Of a DNA stretch of 64,000 nt, positions 1 through 10,687 are shown piece after piece. Position 1 is the stretch's first letter; the number at the start of each line of letters is the position of its first letter. Source of the stretch: Hyparrhenia diplandra. Lineage: Eukaryota > Streptophyta > Magnoliopsida > Poales > Poaceae. The notes below the pieces were generated by a model. It saw only the letters and a list, made by a program, of their open reading frames with translations. It had not been told where the DNA came from and ran no database searches. The stretch is from contig JADLZK010009225.1 of the NCBI GenBank assembly GCA_015847255.1, positions 124,001-188,000 of the forward strand. The letters run 5' to 3'. Both the position numbers and the translations under genes were made by a program.

Positions 1-263
1 GTGGACAGCATGCAGATGGACTTCAGAATACAAATGCAGACTTGTATATACACCTATATAGTGTTGCTGCAGTGCTAAAGGGTTCTATAGTCTTATTAAG
101 AGGGAAGTGTGTAATTATGTAAAAAAAGTTCATGTATGTATACCGGTTTCTATTTTTGTGTCATGTGTTATATTCAATTAAGATTGCTGATATATTGAGG
201 AAGACTATACCTTTATGTTTTCGTGGTCATGATAGGGCGCCCGAAGGGCGCCAAATGTTCTAG
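1..263. other. Left-edge intergenic sequence
   Basis: AT-rich sequence with no ORF or splice pattern I can support. A perfect GC-rich hairpin lies at 235-252 (two 7-8 base arms around a GAA loop), just before the duplicated segment that starts near 264. Confidence 0.5.
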
Positions 264-754
264 TATATATAAGAAAGAACTGTTTTGCTGGTCAGAACTG
301 AGAACACATAAAAAAGAAAGCGTCACCAGGCACCTGATGTTATGCTGAAATAAAGCCCAAATCCCGAAACTATCATTTCAAGGTTTTCAACCAGGAATCG
401 AATCCACTGGGGTACTTTCTTGACACATCAAGAATCCAAGATGACAGACCCCTTTCAGTTCACTCGCCGGCCAACAGAAGCCTAATTTATTGAAAGGCAG
501 CTAGGAATCGTTATTGAAAGGTTGGATGCAACTACATGTTAATTAACAAACAACTTTTCTTTTAATGCATGGCATTGCACCTTCTTCCGTTGATCAGTTC
601 TACTCCAGCAGTTCCTACGTAAAATCTGAGGGAGGATGTGAATTATCAATGTTTCATTTAAATATTCTGACAAAGATGCCCCAAAGATCATCTTCGAACC
701 TATCAAAACCAAGCAGAACCAATGAAAATTAAGTTAGTTTTGTTTCTCTTTTTA
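264..754 (+). repeat. Long direct repeat, copy 1
   Basis: About 490 bases that recur almost unchanged at 7190-7704. The copies differ by a few single-base changes and by a roughly 28-base T-rich insertion present only in the second copy. Both end within the same T-run: this copy passes into possible Mutator-like terminal sequence, while the other runs into the 5' flank of the first SPEAR gene. The near identity points to a recent duplication or to an assembly repeat. Confidence 0.85.
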
Positions 755-835
755 CAATACTTGAAATTGCCTCTCATTGCCTCCTATTGCCTCCACAAAA
801 TAGCATTTTTGTTGATTTAGGGTAATAAAGTAATT

Positions 836-1270
836 TTGCATATTCCCTATCCCCACCCCGCGGCGCCCTTCCGGACCCGACCGACCCGACTGGAACCCGA
901 CCCGAACCGACACCATCCTCCGCCCTCGCCCCGCGCTGCGGCCCCGCCCCGCCCGAAGGCCGCCCCGCCCTCGGCGTCGCGGATCGAGGGAGCCGCGCCG
1001 AACGGCGCCGCCTCCGTCGCCAAAGCCACCACCCGACTAGATCGGGGATCTCGGCCGGCAAGACCGCCTCCGTCGCCAAAGCAGCGGCCGCCCTCGCGGG
1101 TCCCTCCTCGCGCGAGCTCCCGGCAGCGGCGGCTTAGGCGCGGCGTAAGGTCGGGCGATCCGTCGCGAGCGGCGGCGGCCTAGCGGCGGCCGGGCGGCGC
1201 CGTATTGCCGAAGCGCCCGCGTCGGGAGGGGCCGCGGCCAGCATGGCGGGCGCCAGAATGCAACCGCTCG
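836..1270. other. GC-rich block, possibly a captured exon fragment
   Basis: Strongly GC-rich low-complexity sequence with overlapping open frames on both strands, dominated by Arg, Pro and Ala. No frame shows a recognisable domain, so the openness is best explained by the lack of AT-rich stop codons. It starts abruptly after the left inverted repeat and ends abruptly near 1270. Confidence 0.4.
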
Positions 1271-1668
1271 TCGTCCGCCATTCGCGAGAGCCCTACGTGT
1301 ACTTGACCAAGATTCGTGTCCATGATTCAACCTCCGGACCTTCAAAACTTTCAGATTTAGACATCCGATGATCATATATATCTCATTAGGAAAATCTTGT
1401 AGAGTATCGATGCTTCATAAACACTCTACAAACGCAATTTCTCAAATGAACCAATACTACATGAGCCATATAGCAAGCAACTATTATTGCATATAACATG
1501 TTTAGTTCACTTGAGTTGTTAGTGTTCTGAGAGGAAATGGGAAATTGTTTGATAAAACAATATACAACTAAGACTAATACTACTTCTGATGAAAGATACC
1601 ATGGGTCCTATTCTATGTAAATTTGTCAAGTGCCAAAATGTATTCTACCTTAAGGCTTATACAATTTA

Positions 1669-1923
1669 GGGCATGTTTGGATCTCCTAGGTATTATTAGA
1701 ATACGGATTCTTGATAGTAAGCTGTAGAATTTGGATTACGGATTAAAAATAAAAAGGTATTTTTGGATCCTGGATTATAGACAGAGATTATATATGGTGG
1801 AAGGTGCTTCACATCCGTAAATAGCATGGTGGAGGTGCTTAGTCGGATCCGGTGGTTGGATAAAAAATGGAATCCACTTGTTTGGGTCTTATTCTCATAA
1901 TTTTTAGGAGATCCAACAGGCCC
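1669..1923. mobile_element. Tourist-like MITE (PIF/Harbinger type)
   Basis: A 255 bp element bounded by TTA on both sides (1666-1668 and 1924-1926). Its ends, GGGCATGTTTGGATCTCCTA and the complement of a near-identical right end, form an inverted repeat of about 20 bases. The TTA target and length fit non-autonomous Tourist elements of grasses. Confidence 0.8.
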
Positions 1924-3540
1924 TTAATGTGAGTGTGTTGAAGCTAGCAACGCTCCATGTCATATGGTTTATAGAACGATTCTAACCAACATTGCAGTTT
2001 GACTTGCCATTTATGGAAACCACAACACCACACATCCGAGACAAAACCAACCTAGTTCCTACATCTATATGAATGCAGATCTTCTGCAAGGGGCATGAAC
2101 CTTGCAAATAACATTTAGACCCGCTAAACTTGAACTCTAAAGATTCAATGATCAGCAGCAAAATATAAAAGCCAGCTTACAAGTTACAAATAGAACTTCT
2201 AGCAATATATGATCAAGGAGGATTGATCAAATTCGTGCGAACAATTACATTTCCCAGCTTGATCTTTGTGTCAAATTTTAGCAACCATATAGAGTAGTAG
2301 TTTTTGATGTCATCCTCACATGAATGAGCTACCAGCCACTAAGGCAAAGCAACGATAAATTTTTGACGTTTCTTCTTTTAAGAATTTGTTTTGCATTGTG
2401 TGTGTCCGTAACTCACGAATTGTGCATTTTACAAAGGCAACTCCAGTCACTATTGCATAAATGGGGATTGTGCTATGTGCTTGGGAGTTAGATAATCATC
2501 TTGAACCCCGAAGTTCTTTGGAAGTTGCAGTACCTATACATTGGTCATTCAGTTGAGTATTTACTTTGCTATATATGCAGTTCGTTCATGTTTGCATCAA
2601 GAGTGACTCCATTAATGATTTTAATATCTTGCAAAGGCATAACTAGATGGGCAAGGCATAGGGCGCCACATTTTGCCCTCTTCGAAAAAAAGATGCACTT
2701 GGTGTTCGTTAGGGCGAGTTAACTTGACATCCATGTGAAAGAAAGCCATGCATCTTTTCAAAAAGTAGGATTCACTTGTGTGCGTTTTCATCTATTTCTA
2801 TTTGTGTTCTAGTAATTAGCAAAAGCTATTGCTTTTCCTCCAGATTGTGGATTGATTGTGAATAGATGAATGGTAGGACCTAAACTTAATTTGTTCCTTT
2901 ATTTAGCGAGACATATACAACTTTAGAGTCCATATATAGATAAGAAGCATAAAAAAATCCTAGATTTGACTGTCAATCGAGATACCGCAGTAAGCCAGTA
3001 AGTGATTTCAGTTCATCGATATTCAGTTATAGGGCCCGATCGTGTTTGTTTGATCTCAACTAATGACAACTTCTCGGTTTATTCAAATAGTTCACCCAGT
3101 TATTTAATTATTTTATTCATCAAGCCATTGGGACATGCCGTGGCTACGGTTTATTCACCATTGATTTGTTCGGTTTTATTCAATTTCTTTCACTTTATCT
3201 TGCATCGAAATAGCGGCCGCCTCTCAAGTTTAATTGAATTATGGTCGATACATTTTATCAAGTCTATAACTTTTTGTCGGCTATGGTGGCTTCCTCTGGT
3301 GGAACTTGCAGAAACTCAACTTCCTCTTATGCTAAATGAAAGATTAAGTACGTAATACTGATTGTTTGGTGAAGATCTTTGGATGCACAGCGACAACGAA
3401 GATGCTTTATTTGGGTGTGCATTGCGGGATGGTGAAGACATGTCAATGTAGTGATGTGTGCTGTCCGTGATTTGAGACGAAATACCTTGTAAACGAAAGT
3501 CTGAATTTCTTGTAAATTCAAATTGGCAATGTAGTGCTCT
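1924..3540. other. AT-rich intergenic sequence
   Basis: No coding exon, RNA gene or complete transposon end recognised. The longest open frame (3002-3355) has no family resemblance and no flanking splice or promoter signals, so I do not treat it as a gene. Confidence 0.5.
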
Positions 3541-3550
3541 CTCTACGAGT

Positions 3551-3992
3551 TGTGACTATGCGAGAGATGTCGTCAAATGTGAGATATGTGTATCACCACT
3601 TTATTCAAATCATCTGAAACTTTAATAGGGTGTTCATGGATCCAAACAAAAGATGTTGTGTGCTTTTTGTGTAATTTTTGAGCAAGTTTACCTATTATTA
3701 TTGTAATTATTTATTTATTTACTACAGAATAAATGTTAAAATACCGTAACCTAGGTAGAAAAATCTAAAAACTTGCATGGATACACCATTTTGGTGTATA
3801 GTCCTGACAAAAAAGTTTCAATGGATTCTAACAAAGTGGTGGTGCACATCCTCACAAAGGCATACATGTCTCAAAGACGACTAATGTGATTATGTGAGAG
3901 ATGTCGTCACATGTGCTATCGTGTATCACCACTGTTTTCAAATCATCTCAAACTTTACTACCATGTTTATGGAGCCAAAAATGAGGTGTCTA
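3551..3992 (+). repeat. Imperfect direct repeat, two copies
   Basis: A unit of about 105 bases beginning near TATGCGAGAGATGTCGTC at 3551 recurs in diverged form at about 3884-3992, a spacing of about 333 bases. Both copies share the order of a GAGAGATGTCGTC motif, a GTATCACCACT motif and a TTCAAATCATCT motif. This looks like an old tandem duplication. Confidence 0.65.
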
Positions 3993-4152
3993 TGCAAAAA
4001 AAAAAAAAAAAGCAAAAAAATTAAAGAACATGGAGAAAAAAAGAAAAACAACGAATTTAATACAAACAATGTTAAAAAAATAAAATTAGCATGGTTCGAA
4101 CACAGGAGCCAATGGTTCATAGTCAATTGGTCTAACCATCGAGCTATTGAAG
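3990..4152 (-). mobile_element. Possible tRNA-derived SINE remnant
   Basis: Read on the minus strand, 4152 downward gives a box-A-like TAGCTCGATGGTTAGA and, about 30 bases later, a box-B-like GTGTTCGAACC. A T-rich tail follows, ending in a T15 run near 4000. A Pol III-type split promoter plus a homopolymer tail is the plan of a tRNA-derived SINE. The T-arm does not pair properly, so it is not a functional tRNA. Family not identified. Confidence 0.35.
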
Positions 4153-4399
4153 TATTTTTTGATATGAACCGAGAGCGAGTTTATTTGAAACAAAGATATG
4201 GGACGCCCAACGACGCCGAGTGCCCATTTACGCCTCCCGGGCCCAATTGTCGAGCCCGCTTCACTTTCGGAACGCATCATTTTTGGTACGCTTTTTGGAG
4301 CATAAGATCGCATCATTTATTCTTTACTTTCGGTCTTGCACGATTATTAGATTGCTCGGGTTTTAATACAAAAAAAAAAAAAAACTTTTTGGAGCAATG

Positions 4400-5744
4400 A
4401 GCATTTAAGGGGCAATGCAAGCTGGAAGAACCCAAGGTGAAAGGATATCGGAGTACATGCCGTAAATTCAGACTCGGACACCTTATTATCAAGACACGCA
4501 TGACATTACATACATAGTACGGAGTAATAACTAGCTTTAAGCCCGAGGACAATCAAACGACCATTCACATCAAGTAGCTAAGCTATAGTTTTTGGTCACC
4601 GGACTACGATACGTAAACTCGACAATCTCGTTAACACCCAAAGATTCGATCACAACAAAAGCCTCTTTTGGTCCACCATGGAGTAAGTTCGGACTGGAAG
4701 GTTGAGACAGAGCAAATGACTATCCAAGAACGGTGCTTTTTCGATTCGGGCATTGCGAGTTGGGTGATGCCGCAACCTTCTCATGATCATGAACTTTGTG
4801 GAACTTCTTGTGGCTTGCCAATCCTTTTCTTCGGATGTGAAGACCTTGTACGAAGCTTGCAGTGGGTCGTGGGTTTTCGTCACCTTCACCACATGTGAAA
4901 GATCGATGAACTTGAGCTTCACATCGAGATGTGGCTCTCGGCATCATAGCATAGCAAAAGGGAGCGGATCGCAACAAATGTCGATAAGAAAATCGGTTTA
5001 CTCAATATATTGTGTTATGTGATTAGCTATGTTTCAAACAATGAGAGATACTTGTGGCAGGTTTCCATTCAAACCATAGAATAAAACTTGGTGAAATCTC
5101 AAGCCAATCTACTATCGTATAAGCGGTGTCAAAGGTCGACATGGTTATGCATAGCAAAGAAAGAGTAAGCTCCAAATTTTACAAATGCAAAGTCGAGAAA
5201 CCATCTCATGGGTGCCTAGAAGCCATCTCTATTGGATATGTACCAAAACTGTTGAGAGCATCACAAACAATCTATAAGAAAGGACAAATGGAACTACTGT
5301 CTACACAAACATCTCATTGTGTGCTCCCCGAGAGGCTTAATGAAACAATGTAATACCACAAATTAGATGCCTAATAAAATCACATGTCCACATTTCGATG
5401 AGTAATTGTCGGGGTTCGGGGATCATCAATTTGCGAGTGGTCCAAAACAACATAGTAATAGGATTGCTTGTAGATTAGGCATCCTCGGGACAAGAACTCG
5501 AACACAATCTTCCCAGCTTTGCAAACATCCAACTACTGATTTATCTATTATGGATCGATCAAGATAGCACATGTTGAATCATATGTACTCCTATGAACTG
5601 ACCGAGGAACACCACTTAGGAGTCCAATCAAATACCACGAGAGTCTTTGTCGAAATCACGGGACGCATAGTGTGAGTACAGAACTACCGTCTACACATTG
5701 CATTAAAACATCTTAGCACTTGCATTGTTAGCATCTAAATTACA
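4400..5744. other. Unrecognised, probably transposon-derived sequence
   Basis: Moderate-GC sequence with short overlapping frames on both strands between about 4650 and 5022. Several overlapping readings are equally plausible and none shows a domain I recognise. The texture suggests decayed transposon sequence. Confidence 0.35.
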
Positions 5745-6545
5745 TTACCTTTTTGTGGGCTTCAACGACATATCCAATATGCCAAGAACATTCAGCGGCG
5801 TAGGCGATTGATTCTGGAGGAGCACGCCATTTCGTGTGGAAGTGGGGGAGGGGATTCGGCACTCACCGATCAAGCGGGGGCGCGGGGCGGAAGGAGCCTC
5901 GCCAAGGAAACGGCGTCGCGAGCCCCAAGGCGGTGTGGAGACGGTCGGCGGGCCAATCGCACCACGGCGCCCGTGGGACGGCGTCGTCGATGTGCCAATG
6001 GCGGTCCTGGGCGAGGCCAAGTATCCCTCGTGCGGCGGCGCTGGTCGGAGCGCCGCTGGCCTCCCGCTGTCGCCACCTCGGCGTCGAGGCCACACAGTGT
6101 TCGCCTCTCCATGTTCGGTGTAGCGGGCGTCGGAGAAGGATGGCGGCGGCGCCGGCGTGGCTCCCGCGACATTCGCCAACTGTAGCGTCGGGCAGTGAGG
6201 CCCGCCGTCGCCTCTCCCAGCGTGCAACATCCGGGCTCGGCGGATAAGAACAGGGGCGGCGGCGGGATTCGGCGTCGCTCCCGCACTTCGCCGCTTCAGC
6301 GTCGGGCGAGGCCCACCGTCGCCCTCTCCCAGCGTTGAATCCGCTCGTCGGCGCCTTAGTTTTCGCCGGCCGCCCGCGCCTCCACACACCGTCGCCTCTC
6401 CCGCGCGTGCAGATCCGCTCGGCGGCCGTTGTTTGGACGCGGCTGCCCCCTCTCTACTTCTCCCAAGCCCTCTCGTGGATGCCTCGGAGCCCCACGCCGG
6501 CCCGGATCGGGCGGCGATCCCCAACCACGGTGCCGCCGACTTGAC
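5745..6545. other. GC-rich block with an uninterrupted minus-strand frame
   Basis: A second GC-rich low-complexity block, open for 259 codons on the minus strand and also open for long stretches in several other frames. The translation is rich in Arg, Ala, Gly and Pro and contains no known domain. It ends abruptly in AT-rich DNA at both edges. It is probably captured or transposon-derived sequence. Confidence 0.35.
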
Positions 6546-6964
6546 GAATGACGAACCCTAGAATGAGTTCTTGAAAAAAAACAAATCCAACTAACTATAG
6601 TAGTTGTATTATCCACGCTAACTATACTAGCAAAACAATATTTTGTGTTTATGGAGTTACCATTTTACCCTTGACAAAAAAAAAGAATTACGAGATGCAA
6701 TTACCGCCCATTCTTAATCCCTTCATTTTGGCGGAGGCAACGGGAGGCAATTTTGCTCCTATGGGCCATCACGTCATAGACCACAACGGGAGGCAACTTT
6801 TGCCTCCATGCCTTTACCTCCCATTGCCTACGGCCCTTTGTAGCCGTCGGATCGGCCGCTCTCGATCGACGTGAGCCATCGAATTTTTCCCCAATTATTG
6901 TAAAAATTTCTTTTATTTTTAGAGAATATATATGCATATATATGTCTCTCCACTTGTCTGATCA

Positions 6965-7189
6965 ATGTTACTTTTTGCTATTATTAGTTCAGTAATTATA
7001 TATTTTATATCATCAAATTTTCACATCGAGCTGCATCCTACATATGTATAGGGTAGGAGTACATATATATATAAGAAAGAACACTATTTTGTTGGTCAGA
7101 ACTGAGAACAGATATATGTTACTTTTTTGTTATTATTAGTTCAGTAATTATATATTATATATCATCAAATTTTCACTGATCGAGCTGCA
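6965..7189 (+). repeat. AT-rich tandem duplication next to direct-repeat copy 2
   Basis: A unit starting at the ATGTTACTTTTTGCTATTATTAG-like sequence at 6965 is repeated from 7116, a period of 151 bases. The first unit includes a diverged version (7070-7110) of the start of the long direct repeat, so the local duplication involved its left edge. Confidence 0.75.
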
Positions 7190-7704
7190 TATATATAAGA
7201 AAGAACTGTTTTGCTGGTCAGAACTGAGAACACATAAAAAGAAAGCGTCACCAGGCACCTGATGTTATGCTGAAATAAAGCCCAAATCCCGAAACTATCA
7301 TTTCAAGGTTTTCAACCAGGAATCGAATCCACTGGGGTACTTTCTTGACACATCAAGAATCCAAGATGACAGACCCCTTTCAGTTCACTCGCCGGCCAAC
7401 AGAAGCCTAATTTATTGAAAGGCAGCTAGGAATCGTTATTGAAAGGTTGGATGCAACTACATATTAACAAACAACTTTTCCTTTTTTTTTTTGAAACAAC
7501 AACTTTTCTTTTTAATGCATGGCATTGCACCTTCTTCCGTTGATCAGTTCTACTCCAGCAGTTCCTACGTAAAATCTGAGGGAGGATGTGAATTATCAAT
7601 GTTTCATTTAAATATTCTGACAAAGATGCCCCAAGATCATCTTCGAACCTATCAAAACCAAGGAGAACCAATGAAAATTAAGTTAGTTTTGTTTCTCCTT
7701 TTTA
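7190..7704 (+). repeat. Long direct repeat, copy 2
   Basis: Nearly identical to 264-754 but with an extra T-rich insertion near 7480-7507. It lies directly upstream of the first SPEAR gene leader and so may contain part of that gene's promoter. Confidence 0.85.
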
Positions 7705-8042
7705 TTTAATTAGTCGTGCTGCACATGGTTCTGACTCTCTCTCTCTCCCTCTCTCTGCTAGCAAGCAGTGTGAGCCCACATTGCCACTACACGGATTAAA
7801 CTAACCAAATCCAATAAAAAATGGAGAAAATCAAGCTGTCTCCTTTTAATTAATGGGGGGTATTGCGCGTGTAGGGGATCTCTCCCTTTCAGGCTTCTTT
7901 ACACCATCCATCGTCTTCTCCTTTCTTTTGTAGCTAGCTTTGCATTGCTTGCTTCCATTTCTTGGTCGTCTTCTAGTTCTAGGTCTAGAGAGAGACGTGT
8001 GCGTGTGTGGCTACCGAGGGGTTGGCAAGCCGGCCGGGATCC
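7705..8042 (+). promoter_or_regulatory. 5' flank and leader of SPEAR gene 1
   Basis: Contains a CT-rich microsatellite (about 7735-7757) typical of grass promoters and leaders, then pyrimidine-rich sequence running into the ATG at 8043. The reading frame extends upstream without a stop to a GTG at 8007, but 8043 is the first ATG in that stretch. Confidence 0.45.
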
Positions 8043-10195
8043 ATGAGTGCAAGCAATTCCGGGTCCGGAGACAGCATGGAATGGGGAAGGGGGAGGTCTA
8101 GGAAGGGCAAGAGAGGGGGCGGCAGCGGCGGCGGCTCCGACAAGCAGCCGAGGCAGCCACAGCGAGGGCTCGGCGTCGCGCAGCTGGAGAAGATCAGGAT
8201 ACAGAGCGAGATGGCCGAGTACTTGCACCACCCTCCTCTCGGCCACCCGCCTCCGATCCACAGAACCGGCGGTAGCTTCAACTTGGTAATTACTGTTCGT
8301 CTGGCCATAATTTCGTTAATTCTTCTGCAGTAGCCATGGTTATTAGCTAGGTCTCGAGTTCCTGATTTGATGTGTTGATTTAATTGATTGATCGATATGA
8401 TGGATCCAGCAGGAAGACTCGCGGCTGTCTCACTCGCTGCCTTCGTCTCCATCCTCCTCCGCCTTCCATGCCAAAAACATCGGTGTTTCATCGTCCTCTT
8501 ACCCGATTCATCGTCCGACTCATCATCATCTTGCGGTACACATCTCAAATGCCATTGTTTCACAAATACTGTAGTATACAGTTCAGCAACTATTTACTAG
8601 CAGAGATCACACAAATTAGTTGTCTATAAAAACTCTAAAAAAGTTATACTAGCTGTGTCTATATGTTGTAGTTGCTACTTTATTTTTCCGAGAAATTAGA
8701 TGCTATATTTCCGAGCTTATATATGTATACATCTTCTAGATTTTTCGAATACGCAAAAGATCTGTGCACCATTGTAATTAAGGTAGAAGCGTAATTTAAG
8801 CTATATCTTCTAGATTAATCTAGACATCTATTCAGTGATTAACAGAGGCAAATAAATATGCATTTTGTGTTCCTAAAACACTTGTTATAGTGCACCAGCA
8901 GACTGAAACAAAGGCAGAAAAAGCTAGCCAAACAATCTGGTATTGCTGCACTTTCTTTTAGTACACTTAATTTGCAGTGCTTTTGCAAGTACTGGTGTAC
9001 TACTAAATCAAGAATGCACCATAATTACTTTTGGGGCCATGGAATGATAGATCATGAAGCCTAAAAGATGAGCAAAGAATGCATAATAATTGAGCCTAAC
9101 GCTAAAAGATGAACAAGAGCGTATCAGTGCAGATCAGAAGATTTTATTCTCCCATGCACGTGATGGCTTAGCCAGCTGCCTGCATATCTTACAGCTGCTG
9201 CTGGAGTGCGACCTAACCTCAATTATGTGTCTGTTGTACTTAGATGACATATGGAGAGAGATCTGGAGACATGAGATATGGCGAATTTCAAACCAATCCC
9301 ATCATCAGGTACGGTGCGTACACATGTACAAGGCGCTATATATATATATAGTCAAGGATTCATATGCATGTTCAACTGCATGCACTTGTGATCATATATA
9401 TCAAATAAAAGACCTAGCTGAACACAGATGCATGCATGGCATATACTGCGGTAACATTTGAGCATGCATTTTCATTATTACTTCAGGTCACCAAATTACC
9501 ATGGTGCTATCTATGGTTCAGAAGCACGTTATTCTGATCCGACCAATGCCACCTTGCCTCTCTTCGATCCTCAGGTGCTTATTTATTACCCCCTATATAT
9601 GTTCTACGAATTATAAGTGGTTATGGCTTTTCTTGATACATATATAACTTTTGCTATACATCTAAATATATACTGCTGCCTTTGTCTCAAAATTTTTATC
9701 ACTTGCACTTCCCCGAGGAACAACTTTGACAAATTATATATTAAAAAATACTAGTATTTATGATACATCATTAGTATCATTGGAAAGATCTTTGAATCTA
9801 TTATTTAATAAATTTATTTGGAGATACAAATGCTACACGCATTTTGTATAAATCGAGTCAAACTTTGCGGCTCAAAAACCGAAAATGACACATATTTTGG
9901 GACGGGGAGTAAGTCTAAATACATGTGTGTCTAGATAGCCTTTATTAGATATCTAGCTAGAAAAGTTAGGATTGCTTATAATTTGAAATGGATGGAGTAT
10001 GTCTGAAATAATGAAAAATATACGTGTGTGTGATTTCAGTATCACCGAAAACTTATATTGAAGCTTATGTTGCAATGTTGCCACACTTCACTTCTGCAGG
10101 AATCAATTTGCTTGAACAGACCGTACGATCTAAATCAAACGGCAGACTCATCGAACTTAGATGATCAGGAGGTAGACCTTGAGCTCAAGCTATGA
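8043..10195 (+). CDS. SPOROCYTELESS/NOZZLE-like (SPEAR) EAR-motif repressor
   Basis: Five exons: 8043-8285, 8413-8535, 9244-9308, 9487-9574 and 10100-10195. All have GT-AG introns and consistent phases, giving 204 residues. The N-terminus is Gly/Ser/Arg-rich. Residues 42-57 are the family signature GLGVAQLEKIRIQSEM, exon 2 is Ser-rich, and the protein ends in VDLELKL, an LxLxL EAR motif at the very C-terminus. SPL/NZZ and related SPEAR/TIE proteins are adaptor repressors: they bind CIN-type TCP factors and recruit TOPLESS co-repressors through the EAR tail, acting in the nucleus in sporogenesis and leaf or ovule development. A diverged paralogue lies 14 kb downstream on the same strand. The frame is intact, unlike several neighbours. 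Which rice family member it corresponds to is not assigned. Confidence 0.85.
9673..9909. mobile_element. Stowaway MITE in intron 4 of SPEAR gene 1
   Basis: Flanked by TA on both sides (9671-9672 and 9910-9911). The right end reads TTTTGGGACGGGGAG and the left end is a diverged complement of it, the Stowaway consensus ends. It lies wholly within the intron between the fourth and fifth exons. Confidence 0.85.
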
Positions 10196-10682
10196 TGATA
10201 TATATGCTGGCCCTATACCGTACCTCTCAGTTAAGCTATATATAAACCTGATTGTTTGTGCCAAAAGAACACTAAAAGGGCTTGCAGTCTTGTGTGAAAT
10301 ATGCATATGCATATCATGGATCATACATAATAAGAAGATATGCACACATATGTGTGCGATCAATTCTTTTGAGTCACGGTGTGACGATGTGTAATTGATA
10401 CTTACTGAAACGATCAAGTACCAGCTGGATTTACATGGTGATGCTGGCTACTACTTAGTTATTTTGTATAATATTGTGTAAATTTTGGTATACAGCATAG
10501 GAATTAATTACTGGTTCTTCTCACTGAATCGATCAAGCAAGCATGCATATATGCGATAATGCGAGGCACTGAATCGCCATTGCTGAATTCAATAAAGAAT
10601 ATTGATATATATGTATATCTCTGGGCATGCGCTATATATTTCAGAATGTTGTTCAAACAAATGCGTCTTGGCGGCGCTCTTT
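10196..10682. other. 3' flank of SPEAR gene 1
   Basis: AT-rich sequence that should hold the 3' UTR. A 19-base stretch at 10632-10650 recurs at 14632-14650 on the other side of the next element. No gene seen. Confidence 0.5.
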
Positions 10683-10687
10683 GGGGG

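Larger units (their letters stand above)
763..6755. mobile_element. Possible Mutator-like (Pack-MULE type) element
   Basis: The left edge (763-803) carries a repeated ATTGCCTCC motif. The reverse complement of 6725-6755 carries the same motif in the same order, followed on both sides by a T-rich stretch and a GGGTAA-like segment, so the ends look like degenerate terminal inverted repeats. Inside each end is a GC-rich block (836-1270 and 5745-6545) unlike the AT-rich middle, the composition expected of captured gene fragments. I could not find a 9-11 base target duplication or a transposase, and the motif also occurs further out on the right (to about 6835), so both boundaries are uncertain. 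Confidence 0.3.

Noticed and set aside
836..1183. Open frames on both strands in the GC-rich block
   Set aside because: Low-complexity Arg/Pro/Ala translations in several frames at once, no domain, no splice support; openness follows from base composition.
4088..4152. Functional tRNA gene on the minus strand
   Set aside because: Box A and box B resemblances exist, but the T-arm and anticodon arm do not pair, so only a tRNA-derived relic is claimed.
3894..4400. 168-codon plus-strand ORF
   Set aside because: Runs through A-homopolymers and the tRNA-like relic; lysine runs come from poly-A, so it is not a gene.
5745..6524. 259-codon minus-strand ORF
   Set aside because: Several other frames in the same interval are also open, the translation is low complexity and no family was recognised.
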